DNA from: an uncultured Desulfovibrio sp.
Lineage (GTDB): Bacteria; Desulfobacterota; Desulfovibrionia; Desulfovibrionales; Desulfovibrionaceae
Length of the DNA: 64,000 nucleotides
Assembly (NCBI GenBank): GCA_944327295.1
Contig: CALVHF010000003.1
Span: 62,001-126,000 of the forward strand
Direction of reading: 5' to 3'
Shown: positions 26,525 to 35,664 of the stretch, in pieces
How the letters are laid out: every line of letters begins with the position of its first letter
Numbering within the stretch: the first letter of the stretch is position 1
Notes under the pieces: model-generated
Seen by the model: the letters and a program-made list of their open reading frames with translations, nothing else
The model's database searches: none
What the model was told of the DNA's origin: nothing
Program-made: the position numbers and the translations under genes

Positions 26525-27082
26525 GGATGAACTCCTAAGATTTTGTGACCTGCAGGTCTCCAAATATTCGGAGAGAGCTCGGGTCAGGTCGTTGATATCA
26601 CTGTTTTTTTATTCCTTTGGGGAACAATGAAAAGACCCGTTTCCGAAAGGAACGTGTGCAACTTCATTCGTCTGTGTTACGAAAACATGACGACAAGGTG
26701 TTATGTTGGTGAAGAGGTGCACAGGCAGCATCTTTTTTTTGTAAAAAACAAGTAATATCAAGGAGATGATTTAAATGCTGATATTTTTTTTGCACGAATG
26801 GCTCAGTACCGGGTACAAAACAGTCATTCGACAGCAATATGTGCATGCATTTTTAGGGAGCAATACTTTCCATTAACTTCCTTATGGATGTATTGTGAAG
26901 CCTGATGTTCCCTTCCACTGCAGATTGTGTACATGTAGGCCATTGCAATATGTCCTTTTTCAGATTTTGATACAACCTATGCTGTTTTTGTGAAAAAACA
27001 AGTACAACGGACAGTCTCTCGTTTCTCGATGAACTGACACAATTGGCCAGGCCTTCGAAACCAGCCTTTCGCACGTTTCGGA

Positions 27083-27382
27083 CTAGGGCGTGTTGACAAA
27101 ATCAAAATCCGGCAGTGGCAAACCCGCATATGCCAATAGACTGAGGCGCACCGACTTCCTTTGGGATCTAGCCCCCAATAGCTTGGTTTCATTTGAAAGC
27201 ATTTATCAGTCTTAGAAGCGATGACCTCCCTTGGAGAGATCTGTTCGGAAAGCGAGGTTCTCTCCAGAAAAAAGTTGTTCCATCTGGAAAATGCTCTCAT
27301 GGTATCAGAGCTCACTATCGCACCATGCCCCGTCTGAAATCAGGCAGATCAGGGCGACGCCTCATTTGTCAACACGCCCTAG
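27083..27382. mobile_element. Degenerate IS remnant or MITE with 18-bp inverted termini
   Basis: CTAGGGCGTGTTGACAAA at 27083-27100 is exactly repeated in inverse at 27365-27382. CTAG at both outer ends could be a duplicated target site. GGGCGTGTTGACAA-type ends occur in IS5-family (IS427-group) elements. The 300-bp interior has no intact transposase; one frame reads LPWRDLFGKRG, recalling the PWRDLP segment of IS5-type transposases, but this is weak. It is either an internally deleted IS or a non-autonomous element. It ends 27 bases before the Pho-box-like array. Confidence 0.7.
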
Positions 27383-27408
27383 GGAAGTGAGCACGTTATG
27401 TTCCTCTT

Positions 27409-27438
27409 CTTGTCACAGAATCGTCATATTGGCATCAT
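27409..27438 (+). promoter_or_regulatory. Pho-box-like tandem array upstream of phoB
   Basis: GTCAC (27412), GTCAT (27423) and ATCAT (27434) repeat with an exact 11-base period. This is the phase of PhoB half-sites (CTGTCAT every 11 bases). The array ends about 50 bases before the phoB start, a normal place for PhoB autoactivation. Confidence 0.55.
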
Positions 27439-27489
27439 GTTCCTGTGACTGTATTCGATTTCTATTCCCCCGGACTAACGGAGTATCCC

Positions 27490-28167
27490 ATGTCAGACGG
27501 AACCATCCTTATCATTGAAGACGATGCGGACATTCGCAATCTTCTGCATTTCAATCTCGCGGGCGAAGGGTTTACCCCTCTTGAGGCAGCCGACGGCGTG
27601 ACTGGTTTTGCCATGGCCAAGGAACACGTCCCGAGCTGCATTCTTCTTGATCTCATGCTGCCCGGCATGGACGGCCTGGAAATCTGCCGCAGGCTGGCTG
27701 CCACCCCGGAAACCCAGGAGATACCGGTCATCATCCTCACCGCACGCGGCGAGGAGATGGACAGAGTGGTCGGCCTGTCCCTTGGTGCAGACGACTACGT
27801 GGTCAAGCCCTTCAGTGTCCGGGAGCTCATGCTGCGCATACGCGCCATACTGCGGCGCAGGAGACGTCCCACCAGCGGCGTGGTGGATGGTCACGGCATC
27901 CATCTTGATCCCGAAGCACACAAGGTGACGGTCTCCGGCCAGGAAGTGCTGCTCACGGCCACGGAATTCCGCCTCCTTGAGGATCTTATGCGTCACGCCG
28001 GGAACGTGCGTACCCGCGAACAGCTCCTGGACAAGGTCTGGGGCTATTCCTTCGACGGCTACGCCAGAACCGTTGATACCCACATGCGCCGCTTGCGTTC
28101 CAAGCTTGGCGAACAGCAGAAGTACCTGGAAACTGTCCGCGGAGTCGGCTACCGCTTCAGTCTCTAG
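27490..28167 (+). CDS. phoB: Phosphate-regulon response regulator PhoB
   Basis: 225 residues from the ATG at 27490 (CGGAG upstream). The receiver domain has acidic pocket EDD (10-12), phospho-acceptor Asp54 in ILLDLMLPGMDG, Thr84 and Lys106 in DDYVVKPF. The C-terminal OmpR-type winged helix ends with THMRRLRSKLGEQQKYLETVRGVGYRF. It activates genes for phosphate scavenging when phosphorylated by PhoR, whose start lies 28 bases downstream. A Pho-box-like array lies upstream. Confidence 0.92.
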   Translation: MSDGTILIIEDDADIRNLLHFNLAGEGFTPLEAADGVTGFAMAKEHVPSCILLDLMLPGMDGLEICRRLAATPETQEIPVIILTARGEEMDRVVGLSLGADDYVVKPFSVRELMLRIRAILRRRRRPTSGVVDGHGIHLDPEAHKVTVSGQEVLLTATEFRLLEDLMRHAGNVRTREQLLDKVWGYSFDGYARTVDTHMRRLRSKLGEQQKYLETVRGVGYRFSL

Positions 28168-28195
28168 TGACAGCCGGGTCACTCTGGAGAAAATC

Positions 28196-30004
28196 GTGCT
28201 CAAATCGTTCACTGTCCGCGTTGTTGTCGGCGTGCTTGCCGCTGCCTTTCTCTCCATTGCCATTACCATCTTCTTTGGCATCCGTACCATCGAGCAGGGG
28301 CAGGAACTCGACGTCAGGGATAGAATGCTCAGCGAGGCAGCGCTTGCCTCGGAGATCTACAGTCTGAACAAGAACGACGCCAGGTCCGTGTTCGAGACTG
28401 TCAGCAGGGACAAGGGTGCCGAATACAGCGCCGATGTGCGCCTGACTATCATTGATGCCCAGGGAAAGGTGAGCTTTGATTCGGCTCCGGAAAAGAGCCT
28501 TGACGACTTCGACAATCATGCCGATCGTCCGGAAATCCGCCAGGCCATGGAAACGGGCAGGGGCTTTTCCCTGCGTGACAGCAGCTCTCTGAAGACCCGC
28601 TTTGTCTACACGGCCGTGCGCCTGGAGGATGGCGGCATCCTGCGTCTGGCCGTCCCCATGGCTAGTGTTCAGCACAATGTGTGGAACAGGACAGAGGTGC
28701 TCCTGCAGGTGGGCGCCCTTGCCGTCGTGGTTTCCCTTGTTCTGGCCATGCTGGTCTCCCTCTCCCTCAAGAATTCCTTCCAGCCCATGATAGGCATTGT
28801 GGAGGCCATTGCCGCAGGCAAGCTCCACCGCAGGATACGCCATTATCCCGGCCGCGAATTTGCGCCTCTGGCCGAAGCCGTGAATACCATGGCCCAGAGC
28901 ATCGAGGAGCAGGTGCATTCCTATGCCGACCAGACGGCCCAGCTCGAGACCGTTCTCAATACCATGAGCGACGGCGTGCTTGTTCTTGGTCCCAGGGGCC
29001 ATATCCGCCGCTGCAACCGGGCCATGGAACGCTGCTTCCCCGAGATTGGCAATGCCAGGGGACGCCAGGTCGTGGAAATCATTCCCTATCCGGCCCTGCA
29101 GAATGCCGTCAACGGCATGCTGCACGAAGTGCCTGCCAAGTCCGGTGCTCTGACCCAGACCGTGTCCCTGCACATGGGATTGCAGTCCGGCCAGGTCTTC
29201 TCCATCTTTCTTTCCCGTCCGCAGAAGCCCGATCCGCGCTGCGGGCTTGTGGCTGTCTTCCATGATGTCACGGATGTCATGCGCCTGGAACAGGTCCGTC
29301 GCGACTTTGTGGCCAATGTGAGCCATGAGCTGCGCACGCCCCTGACCGCCATCAGCGGCTATGCCGAAACCATCCTCTCCGTTCGCGACATGGAGCAGTG
29401 CCGCAAGTTTGCCCAGGTCATCCTGCGCAATGCCAACGGCCTTGAGCGCATGATCAGGGATCTGCTCTCCCTCACCCGCCTCGAACGCGAGGGGGCTGTT
29501 GTGTCCCTGTCGCCCATCCGCGTCCACGATGCGGTGGAGGACGCCCTGAGCGTCTGCCAGAATGCCTTCAGGGCACGCAACGTACAGGTGGAGAGCACCA
29601 TCCCGGCCGGCTGCACGGTGATGGCCGACGAAACCTATTTGAGCCAGATTTTCAGGAATCTGCTTGAAAATGCCTCGCGCTATGCCGAAGAAGGCAGTAC
29701 GGTGCACATCAGCTCCGTGGAAAAGGAAGATCAGCTTTTCTTCCGCGTGAGCAATCGCGGTCCCCTCATTCCGAGGCAGGATCTCGAACGTATCTTTGAA
29801 CGCTTCTACAGTGTGGAACGGCACCGGGGACAGGGAACCACAGGCCTTGGCCTGGCCATCTGCCGCCATATTCTGGAGCGTTTCCACGGCCGTATCTGGG
29901 CCGAGAGCCCGGATAGCGAAGGCTGCACATCCTTTGTCTTTACTCTGCAGAAGGCCGAAGACTCTGTCTGCGGATCCGACGAGCAGGACGACAAGTCCGC
30001 CTGA
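28196..30004 (+). CDS. phoR: Phosphate-regulon sensor histidine kinase PhoR
   Basis: 602 residues from a GTG at 28196 with GGAGA five bases upstream. Order: helix 1 (about 8-30), an extracytoplasmic domain of about 135 residues, helix 2 (about 168-192), HAMP, a PAS domain ([16 protein letters not shown]), the HisKA dimerisation domain with His377 in [12 protein letters not shown], and an HATPase domain with [12 protein letters not shown] and GTTGLGLAI. The sizeable periplasmic domain is unlike E. coli PhoR but common in other phyla. It acts with PhoB and, through PhoU and Pst, reads phosphate uptake. Confidence 0.9.
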   Translation: MLKSFTVRVVVGVLAAAFLSIAITIFFGIRTIEQGQELDVRDRMLSEAALASEIYSLNKNDARSVFETVSRDKGAEYSADVRLTIIDAQGKVSFDSAPEKSLDDFDNHADRPEIRQAMETGRGFSLRDSSSLKTRFVYTAVRLEDGGILRLAVPMASVQHNVWNRTEVLLQVGALAVVVSLVLAMLVSLSLKNSFQPMIGIVEAIAAGKLHRRIRHYPGREFAPLAEAVNTMAQSIEEQVHSYADQTAQLETVLNTMSDGVLVLGPRGHIRRCNRAMERCFPEIGNARGRQVVEIIPYPALQNAVNGMLHEVPAKSGALTQTVSLHMGLQSGQVFSIFLSRPQKPDPRCGLVAVFHDVTDVMRLEQVRRDFVANVSHELRTPLTAISGYAETILSVRDMEQCRKFAQVILRNANGLERMIRDLLSLTRLEREGAVVSLSPIRVHDAVEDALSVCQNAFRARNVQVESTIPAGCTVMADETYLSQIFRNLLENASRYAEEGSTVHISSVEKEDQLFFRVSNRGPLIPRQDLERIFERFYSVERHRGQGTTGLGLAICRHILERFHGRIWAESPDSEGCTSFVFTLQKAEDSVCGSDEQDDKSA

Positions 30005-30086
30005 GCCGGATCCCGAAGTTGTACCAGAAACGCTGTGTACGGGTCGCTCCAGTCTTGTGCGTCAACTTTTTTGTGTCGAGGAACAT

Positions 30087-30842
30087 ATGGAATATTGCAT
30101 GCGTGCCAAAGAAGTCAGTGTCTTCTATGGAGGAAAGGAAGCACTGAGCAAGGTGTCACTTGATTTTCCCAAGGGTGCCGTGACGGCTCTGATCGGACCT
30201 TCCGGCTGTGGCAAGTCCACCTTCTTGCGCTGCCTCAACCGCATGAACGACCTCATCCCGGCCTGCCGTGTGGAAGGGGAGATCTTGCTTGACAATCAGG
30301 AAATCATGTCACAGGGTATGGACGTGGTCGAGCTGCGTCGCAGAGTGGGCATGGTGTTCCAGAAGCCCAATCCCTTCCCCAAGTCCATTTTTGAGAACGT
30401 GGCCTATGGCCTCAGAGTCAATGGTGTTAAGGACGAAGGTCTCATTGCCGGCAAGGTGGAAGCTGCCCTGAATCGGGCCGCCATCTTTGAAGAGGTCAAG
30501 GATCGTCTGAACGATTCCGCTCTCGGTCTTTCCGGCGGTCAGCAGCAGCGCCTGTGCATTGCCAGAGCCCTGGCCGTGGAACCCGAAGTCCTGCTCATGG
30601 ACGAACCCGCCAGCGCCCTGGACCCCATCGCCACCCAGAAGATCGAAGAGAGTATCCGCGAGCTTGCCGGCGATCTGACCATCATCATCGTGACTCACAA
30701 CATGCAGCAGGCTGCGCGTGTGTCTGACTACACCGCCTTCTTCTACATGGGCCACCTCATCGAGACCGACAAGACAGATACCATCTTCACCCGCCCAAGC
30801 AAGAAGCAGACCGAAGACTACATCACCGGCAGATTCGGTTAG
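30087..30842 (+). CDS. pstB: Phosphate ABC transporter ATP-binding protein PstB
   Basis: 251 residues from the ATG at 30087 (GAGGA upstream). Walker A is GPSGCGKST, the Q-loop is [11 protein letters not shown] (diagnostic of PstB), the signature is LSGGQQQR, Walker B is [12 protein letters not shown], and the switch His lies in VTHNMQQA. It powers PstCA. It lies between phoR and phoU rather than with pstSCA. Confidence 0.95.
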   Translation: MEYCMRAKEVSVFYGGKEALSKVSLDFPKGAVTALIGPSGCGKSTFLRCLNRMNDLIPACRVEGEILLDNQEIMSQGMDVVELRRRVGMVFQKPNPFPKSIFENVAYGLRVNGVKDEGLIAGKVEAALNRAAIFEEVKDRLNDSALGLSGGQQQRLCIARALAVEPEVLLMDEPASALDPIATQKIEESIRELAGDLTIIIVTHNMQQAARVSDYTAFFYMGHLIETDKTDTIFTRPSKKQTEDYITGRFG

Positions 30843-30999
30843 ATCTTTTCTTCGCCTGAACACATCCGATGCAGAAAGCGGTCCCGATCAGGTCTTTTTG
30901 CACGGAATTCCAGGACATCCAGTATTGGCACATCCGTCAGTTCTCTTCATAACGCATCAGAAAAAGCAGAACTGTACGCCTTTGTAAGGAAGCACCGGC

Positions 31000-31707
31000 A
31001 TGATAAAGCAAGAAAGTTATATAGAGCAGATGATTGTTTCCCTGCGCACACGTCTGCTTGTAATGGGCGCCTCGGTGGAAATTGCCGTGGACAACATGAA
31101 GAAGGCTGTGACGGATCTCAATGTCGGCACAGCCCAGGCCGTCATCGAAAATGATGACGACATTGATGCCATGGAAAATGAAATCGACGCGAGCTCCCTG
31201 GCACTCCTTGCCCGTACCCAGCCCGTGGCCAAGGATCTGCGCTTTGTGGTGAGTGTCCTGCGCATGGTCGTGGACATGGAGCGCATTGGTGACGAATGCA
31301 CCTCCATCTGTTCCCAGGTCGTGCTCATGAAGGATGGCGACAAGAAGCAGATCATGGACTACGTGGGCGAACATCTGAACTCTGCCACAGAAGCCTTCCG
31401 CTGTGCCCTGAAGCTCATGCGCGCCAACAATGCCGAAGAAGCCCTGACCATGCAGCACACCGATGACGAGGCCCTGCAGAGCGAGGTGGCCATTATCGAA
31501 CGCATGATGCGCGAGCTCGAGTGCAACGACCATGCTGCTGATCATCCAGATCCTGTCATCATCATGCACCTGATTCTCCTTGTGCATTCCCTGACCCGCA
31601 TCTGGCGTCGTTCTGCCAATATTGCCGGCCACATCTACTTTGCTTCGCTCGGCGACTCCCTCAAGCATGCGCCCGAAAAGATGAAGGCCGAACGTCTGCA
31701 CTTCTAA
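31000..31707 (+). CDS. phoU: Phosphate signalling protein PhoU
   Basis: 235 residues; two helical PhoU repeats, each with the metal-binding pattern of E/D-rich helices (for example ENDDDIDAMENEIDASSLALLARTQPVAKDLR in repeat 1). It links Pst transporter activity to PhoR and restrains the kinase when phosphate is plentiful. It is last in phoB-phoR-pstB-phoU. It is followed by three hairpins in the convergent spacer to dapA. Confidence 0.92.
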   Translation: MIKQESYIEQMIVSLRTRLLVMGASVEIAVDNMKKAVTDLNVGTAQAVIENDDDIDAMENEIDASSLALLARTQPVAKDLRFVVSVLRMVVDMERIGDECTSICSQVVLMKDGDKKQIMDYVGEHLNSATEAFRCALKLMRANNAEEALTMQHTDDEALQSEVAIIERMMRELECNDHAADHPDPVIIMHLILLVHSLTRIWRRSANIAGHIYFASLGDSLKHAPEKMKAERLHF

Positions 31708-31740
31708 ATGTTCACAACGCTGGCACGCTGATACAGCCAG

Positions 31741-31790
31741 TCCCCAAATGAGAGAGCCCCGCTCAATGGCGGGGCTCTCTCATTTGGGGA
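31741..31790 (+). terminator. Perfect 22-bp hairpin after phoU
   Basis: TCCCCAAATGAGAGAGCCCC plus GC pairs with its exact complement around TCAATG: a 22-bp stem without mismatch. T5 follows only after five further bases (ACTACCGTTTTT). It may terminate both converging transcripts, although the geometry is not canonical. Confidence 0.55.
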
Positions 31791-31808
31791 CTACCGTTTT
31801 TGTGTCTC

Positions 31809-31835
31809 CTGTCTTTGTCTGCGGAGCAAAGACAG
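31809..31835. other. 9-bp hairpin in the phoU-dapA spacer
   Basis: CTGTCTTTG and CAAAGACAG pair perfectly around TCTGCGGAG, between the long hairpin and the dapA terminator. Role unknown. Confidence 0.4.
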
Positions 31836-31857
31836 GCGCTGCCAGGGATATGGGCAC

Positions 31858-31886
31858 AAAAAAGGCCCCGTCCTGGAGAACGGAGC
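31858..31886 (-). terminator. Terminator of dapA
   Basis: On the minus strand GGCTCCGT pairs with ACGGGGCC (one mismatch) and is followed by T7. It lies 34 bases past the dapA stop. Confidence 0.7.
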
Positions 31887-31920
31887 CGTGGCACCTGATT
31901 TTTGCAGTACCTTTCGCGTG

Positions 31921-32805
31921 CTACTTCGCCAGAAGACCTGCGTCCTGCATGGCGGTCACAAGCTTTGCGCGATCGGCAGCAGAGAGCGGGAAGAGCGGCA
32001 GGCGCATTTCCTCTTCCACCTTGCCCATGAGGGCCAGGGCTGTTTTGACCGGAATGGGGTTGCTGACCATGAACATGGCCTGATGCAGGGGAAAGAGCTG
32101 GTGGTGCAGGGTGCGGGCCTTTGCCCAATCGCCCTGCTCAAAGGCCTTCCAGAGAGCGGACATGGCCCTGGGAGCAATGTTGGAGGTCACGGAAATGACA
32201 CCGCAGCCGCCCAGTGCCCAGAGGGGGAAGGCCGTGAAATCGTCGCCGGAGAGTACGCAGAAGTCCTTGGGGCAGGCGGCGATGAGCTCGCTGCACTGTA
32301 CCATGTTGCCCGTTGCTTCCTTGACACCCACAAAGTTGGGGAATTCATGGGCCAGGCGGGCGATGGTGGCAGGCAGCATGTTGCAGCCCGTGCGGCCCGG
32401 CACATTGTAGGCAATGAGAGGAATGTCCACGGCCCTGGCCACGGTGGCGTAGTGGTGGTAGAGGCCTTCCTGCGTGGGCTTGTTGTAGTAGGGGGTAATG
32501 AGCAGGGCACCGTCCGCGCCTGCATCCTGGGCAAAGCGGGTGAGATTGATGGCTTCTATGGTGTTGTTGGAGCCGGAGCCGGCCAGGACCTTGACGCGTC
32601 CCTTGACCTGGTCAACGCAGATTTCTATGACCCGTTTGTGTTCATCGTGGGAAAGAGTTGCGGATTCGCCTGTGGTTCCACAGGGAACAAGACCACTGAC
32701 GCCTTCCTCGATCTCCCAGTCTATAAGGGCACGAAAGGCGTCTTCATCAATATTGCCATTCTTGAATGGGGTAATGATGGCTGTAAAGACTCCGGAAAAC
32801 TGCAT
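31921..32805 (-). CDS. dapA: 4-hydroxy-tetrahydrodipicolinate synthase
   Basis: 294 residues. It condenses pyruvate with aspartate semialdehyde in lysine and diaminopimelate synthesis. The ATG at 32805 follows AAGGAG. TIM-barrel motifs: GTTGES with Thr44/45, Tyr133 in AYNVPGRTG with Arg138, and Schiff-base Lys162 in VGVKEATGN. It stands alone, with a terminator downstream and a 230-base spacer upstream to gdx. Confidence 0.95.
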   Translation of the reverse strand: MQFSGVFTAIITPFKNGNIDEDAFRALIDWEIEEGVSGLVPCGTTGESATLSHDEHKRVIEICVDQVKGRVKVLAGSGSNNTIEAINLTRFAQDAGADGALLITPYYNKPTQEGLYHHYATVARAVDIPLIAYNVPGRTGCNMLPATIARLAHEFPNFVGVKEATGNMVQCSELIAACPKDFCVLSGDDFTAFPLWALGGCGVISVTSNIAPRAMSALWKAFEQGDWAKARTLHHQLFPLHQAMFMVSNPIPVKTALALMGKVEEEMRLPLFPLSAADRAKLVTAMQDAGLLAK

Positions 32806-33038
32806 AGAACTCTCCTTGGGGCACAGCCGGACCATGACGGCACAGGCGATCCGGCTCGGGATATTTGCAGCAAAACTCTTGCACAACGGGGTCACAAAAG
32901 CAAGCACGGGACTCGAAAAAGATGGCTTGGACAGTCCCGGGCTCAGGCCCTGAAACAAGGCGTTCCGCTGGAGGCATCTGAGAGCGGCAGAAGGCAGGTG
33001 CCTGCAGGGAACGAGGCAAGGCCCTGCACGTCTTGTGC

Positions 33039-33353
33039 TCAGGAAACAAGGCGCAGGCCGACAATGCCCAGGACAATCAGGGCAAGGCAGGCCAGACGCT
33101 CGAAGCTGGCGTTTTCGCCCAGAAAGAGGATGCCCACGAGCACGGAGCCTACGGCTCCTATGCCTGTCCAGACGGTATAGGCCGTGCCCAAGGGCAGCTT
33201 GCGCATGGCAAGGGAAAGCAGAAAGAAGCTGATGATCATGAAGACCAGGGTGCCCACTGTGGGCCACAGGCGGGAAAAGCCGTGGGAGAGCTTCATGCAG
33301 CCAGCCCAGGCCACCTCAAGCAGTCCGGCAATGAAAACGCAGAGCCAGGCCAT
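33039..33353 (-). CDS. gdx: Guanidinium exporter Gdx (SMR family, formerly SugE)
   Basis: 104 residues, four transmembrane helices. The start MAWLCVFIAGLLEVAWA holds the essential Glu13; LPLGTAYTVWTGIGAVG and the end LACLALIVLGIVGLRL match E. coli SugE/Gdx far better than EmrE. Gdx dimers exchange guanidinium for protons. A two-hairpin guanidine-II riboswitch occupies the leader (33376-33424), which strongly supports the substrate. GGAG lies nine bases before the ATG, where a riboswitch can control access. Confidence 0.93.
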   Translation of the reverse strand: MAWLCVFIAGLLEVAWAGCMKLSHGFSRLWPTVGTLVFMIISFFLLSLAMRKLPLGTAYTVWTGIGAVGSVLVGILFLGENASFERLACLALIVLGIVGLRLVS

Positions 33354-33375
33354 GATGGAAAACTCCGGAAGTTGC

Positions 33376-33424
33376 GAGGTCGTCCCCAGAATCTGAAAGA
33401 GGGGCCTTCAGGGGTCGTCCCCCG
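33376..33424 (-). ncRNA. Guanidine-II riboswitch (mini-ykkC)
   Basis: On the minus strand two hairpins, GGGG-ACGA-CCCC (33411-33422) and GGGG-ACGA-CCTC (33376-33387), are joined by a 23-base linker. Paired stems with ACGR tetraloops are the defining feature of mini-ykkC, where the two loops dimerise around guanidinium. The second hairpin ends about ten bases before the gdx Shine-Dalgarno sequence, consistent with translational control. Confidence 0.9.
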
Positions 33425-33474
33425 AGCCCTGCACAAGGCTTTCTGCGCAAAGGGCTTGTCCTGCCCCGTGCACC

Positions 33475-34863
33475 TTAAGGCTGCGTGCCCTGACAGAAGC
33501 GGACCACAAAGCGGTTGCCCCGCTTCCAAGTCTCGTGGTGCACGGACCAGCCCAGGCGCTCGCAGCCGCGCTGCACCAGGGAGAGGCCGAGGCCGCTGCC
33601 TGGTGTTGTGCTCAGGCCGCGCACACCGCGTTCGAACATGCGGGCGCGCACCTCCTCGTCAATGGGAGGTGCCGTGTCCGTCACCACAAAGCCGTCCCTG
33701 TTCAGACGCAGTTCAATACCCCCTTCCTGCGTGTACCTGCAGGCATTGTCAAGCAGATTGTGGACGACCAGAGCGGACAGATCCGGGTTGCCGTGGATCA
33801 TGAAGGTGTCCGGCAACGCGAGCGTGAAGCTGATGGGCCGGTTCCTGAGCAGGGGCTGCACAAAGTCCTCTTCCCTGCGTATGAGGGCCGAAAGGTCGAA
33901 GGCATGGTACTGCAGCTGTTCCGGCCGGCGTGCCAGCACAAGCATGGTATGCACCGTATCCGTCATGCCTTCAAGGGTGCGCTGCATGCGGGTGACCACG
34001 GGCTTGAGCGGCGTGTCGGCCAGGCGTGCCTCCAGAATTTCCGTGGCTCCTTGCAGAACGGTGAGAGGGGTGCGCAGCTCATGACTCACATCGCCCGTAA
34101 AGAGCTGCTCGCGGTTCAGAAAGTCGCGCAGGGATCGCTCCCTGGCCACAAAGGCCCGGGAGAGTTCGCCTACCTCGTCCTTGCGTCCGCACAAGGGGCT
34201 GGACTCCAGCGTTTCCCCGGAGTGTATGGTTTTGGCGAGGCGCACAAGCGGGGTGACAAGACGCTTGCTCAGCCAGCAGGAAAGCAGCAGGGCCGCCACA
34301 AGGCTTACGCAGCCGCAGGCAAGCGTCACGGTGAGGAGCACTTCTTCTATGTCGTCCAGATCCTTGACCCGGCCCACGACCGCATAGCAATGCTTCCTCT
34401 TTTTGTCGGCGCTCACAAAGACATAGCTTTCGGTGTCTATGCGGGTGAGTTCCTTCTTGCCCCGCTTCGGTCTGAGCTCTTCCGGGATGGTTTCGTCAGC
34501 AAACCAGGAAACGCGCAGGGACCGGGCCAGATCATGGAGCTCCTGATCGCTTCTGCCCTCCTGCTTGGCCTGGATGAGCAGGCGCAGGATGGGATCCATG
34601 TGCCAGCGCACGATGTGCGAGAGCGTCATCTCGTAGGTGACGTAGCTGCACAGCCCGAAGACAAGGCAGCTCGCCACGGCAAGACCGGCCATGGTGAGAG
34701 CAAGCCGTGTGCGCAGGGAGTGCCTGGCCATCAGCCTGTGCCAGTCATCCTTCGCAGGCAGCTGTCCCTTCAGGAAGCGGACGAGGGAGAGGCCGGCCAC
34801 GATCCTTGCGAGCGCCGCGCGAGCGCCGGTAGGCCTGGTTGAAGAGGAAGGGCTGCTGCGCAT
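33475..34863 (-). CDS. Sensor histidine kinase, QseC-like
   Basis: 462 residues from the ATG at 34863 (GGAGG upstream). Order: a cytoplasmic lead of about 50 residues, helix 1 (about 54-76), a periplasmic loop of about 100 residues rich in K, R and E, helix 2 (about 177-198), HAMP, HisKA with His261 in [12 protein letters not shown], and HATPase with NLLDNACRYTQEGG and GSGLGLSLVQ. It pairs with the response regulator 17 bases upstream and the ygiW-like gene before it, the order of ygiW-qseBC loci. The ligand cannot be deduced. Confidence 0.87.
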   Translation of the reverse strand: MRSSPSSSTRPTGARAALARIVAGLSLVRFLKGQLPAKDDWHRLMARHSLRTRLALTMAGLAVASCLVFGLCSYVTYEMTLSHIVRWHMDPILRLLIQAKQEGRSDQELHDLARSLRVSWFADETIPEELRPKRGKKELTRIDTESYVFVSADKKRKHCYAVVGRVKDLDDIEEVLLTVTLACGCVSLVAALLLSCWLSKRLVTPLVRLAKTIHSGETLESSPLCGRKDEVGELSRAFVARERSLRDFLNREQLFTGDVSHELRTPLTVLQGATEILEARLADTPLKPVVTRMQRTLEGMTDTVHTMLVLARRPEQLQYHAFDLSALIRREEDFVQPLLRNRPISFTLALPDTFMIHGNPDLSALVVHNLLDNACRYTQEGGIELRLNRDGFVVTDTAPPIDEEVRARMFERGVRGLSTTPGSGLGLSLVQRGCERLGWSVHHETWKRGNRFVVRFCQGTQP

Positions 34864-34880
34864 GAAAGCCTCCGGTCGTC

Positions 34881-35603
34881 TCAGCCGTTGTGCTGCCTGT
34901 CAGTGTCCTGCACCTCTCTGGCAACAAGAACAAAGCCCACGTGGGGAATGGTCTTGAGCAGAGGTGTGGCAAAGGGCTTGTCCATCTTGCTGCGCAGCTC
35001 GTGGATGTGGGTACGCAGGGCATCGCTGTCCGGGGGCGAATCGCCCCACAGGGTCTGTTCAAGCCTGGCCCTGGGCACAATGGCCGGAGCAGCCCGCAGA
35101 AGTTCTTCCAGAATGGCAAAGGCCGTGGGGCCGAGGCGCAGGGGAATGCCGCTACGGTGCACCGTATGGGTGGACGGATCGAGCTGCAGGTCCTCCCATG
35201 TGAGCACCTTCTGGACCTGCCGGCCCTGCGAACGGCGCACTAGGGCCCTGAGTCGCGCGTCGAGCTCCTTCATGGAAAAGGGCTTGACAAGATAGTCGTC
35301 CGCTCCGCAGTCCAGGCCCGTGACCCTGTCGGCCACGGTGTCCCTGGCCGTGAGCATGAGGATGGGCACGGGGTTGGCGTAGTCTCTGCGCAAGGTACGG
35401 CAGAGGGTAAGCCCGTCCATGCCCGGCAGCATGATGTCCAGCACGATCACGTCAAAGTGCCCGTCCACTGCCTGCCTGAGACCGACAGTGCCGCTGGCGG
35501 CACTGTCCAGCTCATAGCCCAGGGGCTCGAGAAAGGCATAGAGGTTGGCGGTAATGTCCTGATTGTCTTCCACAAGCAGGACCCTGATGTTTTTTTGACG
35601 CAT
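34881..35603 (-). CDS. OmpR-family response regulator, QseB-like
   Basis: 240 residues. The receiver has Asp56 in VIVLDIMLPGMDG and Lys108 in DDYLVKPF. The C-terminal winged helix includes LRLGPTAFAILEELLRAAPAIVPRARLEQTLWGD and THIHELRSKMDKPF. The ATG at 35603 has AGAGG upstream. It is encoded just before its kinase (17-base gap). A terminator-like hairpin separates it from the ygiW-like gene. Confidence 0.9.
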   Translation of the reverse strand: MRQKNIRVLLVEDNQDITANLYAFLEPLGYELDSAASGTVGLRQAVDGHFDVIVLDIMLPGMDGLTLCRTLRRDYANPVPILMLTARDTVADRVTGLDCGADDYLVKPFSMKELDARLRALVRRSQGRQVQKVLTWEDLQLDPSTHTVHRSGIPLRLGPTAFAILEELLRAAPAIVPRARLEQTLWGDSPPDSDALRTHIHELRSKMDKPFATPLLKTIPHVGFVLVAREVQDTDRQHNG

Positions 35604-35664
35604 GCGTCACCTCTTGTTGTCCCGGTGCTGTCGTCGCGGGACGGTATCGGACTTGGGCAGACAG

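Larger units (their letters stand above)
26525..27489. other. Divergent pstS / phoB intergenic region
   Basis: 965 bases with no intact gene. It contains an AT-rich part (26580-26900), a 300-bp element with inverted termini (27083-27382) and a Pho-box-like array (27409-27438). A small inverted repeat TCTCC/GGAGA lies near 26558-26575 in the pstS leader. Confidence 0.6.

Noticed and set aside
28157-29887. 576-residue minus-strand frame
   Set aside because: Antisense shadow of phoR, whose HisKA and HATPase motifs are clear.
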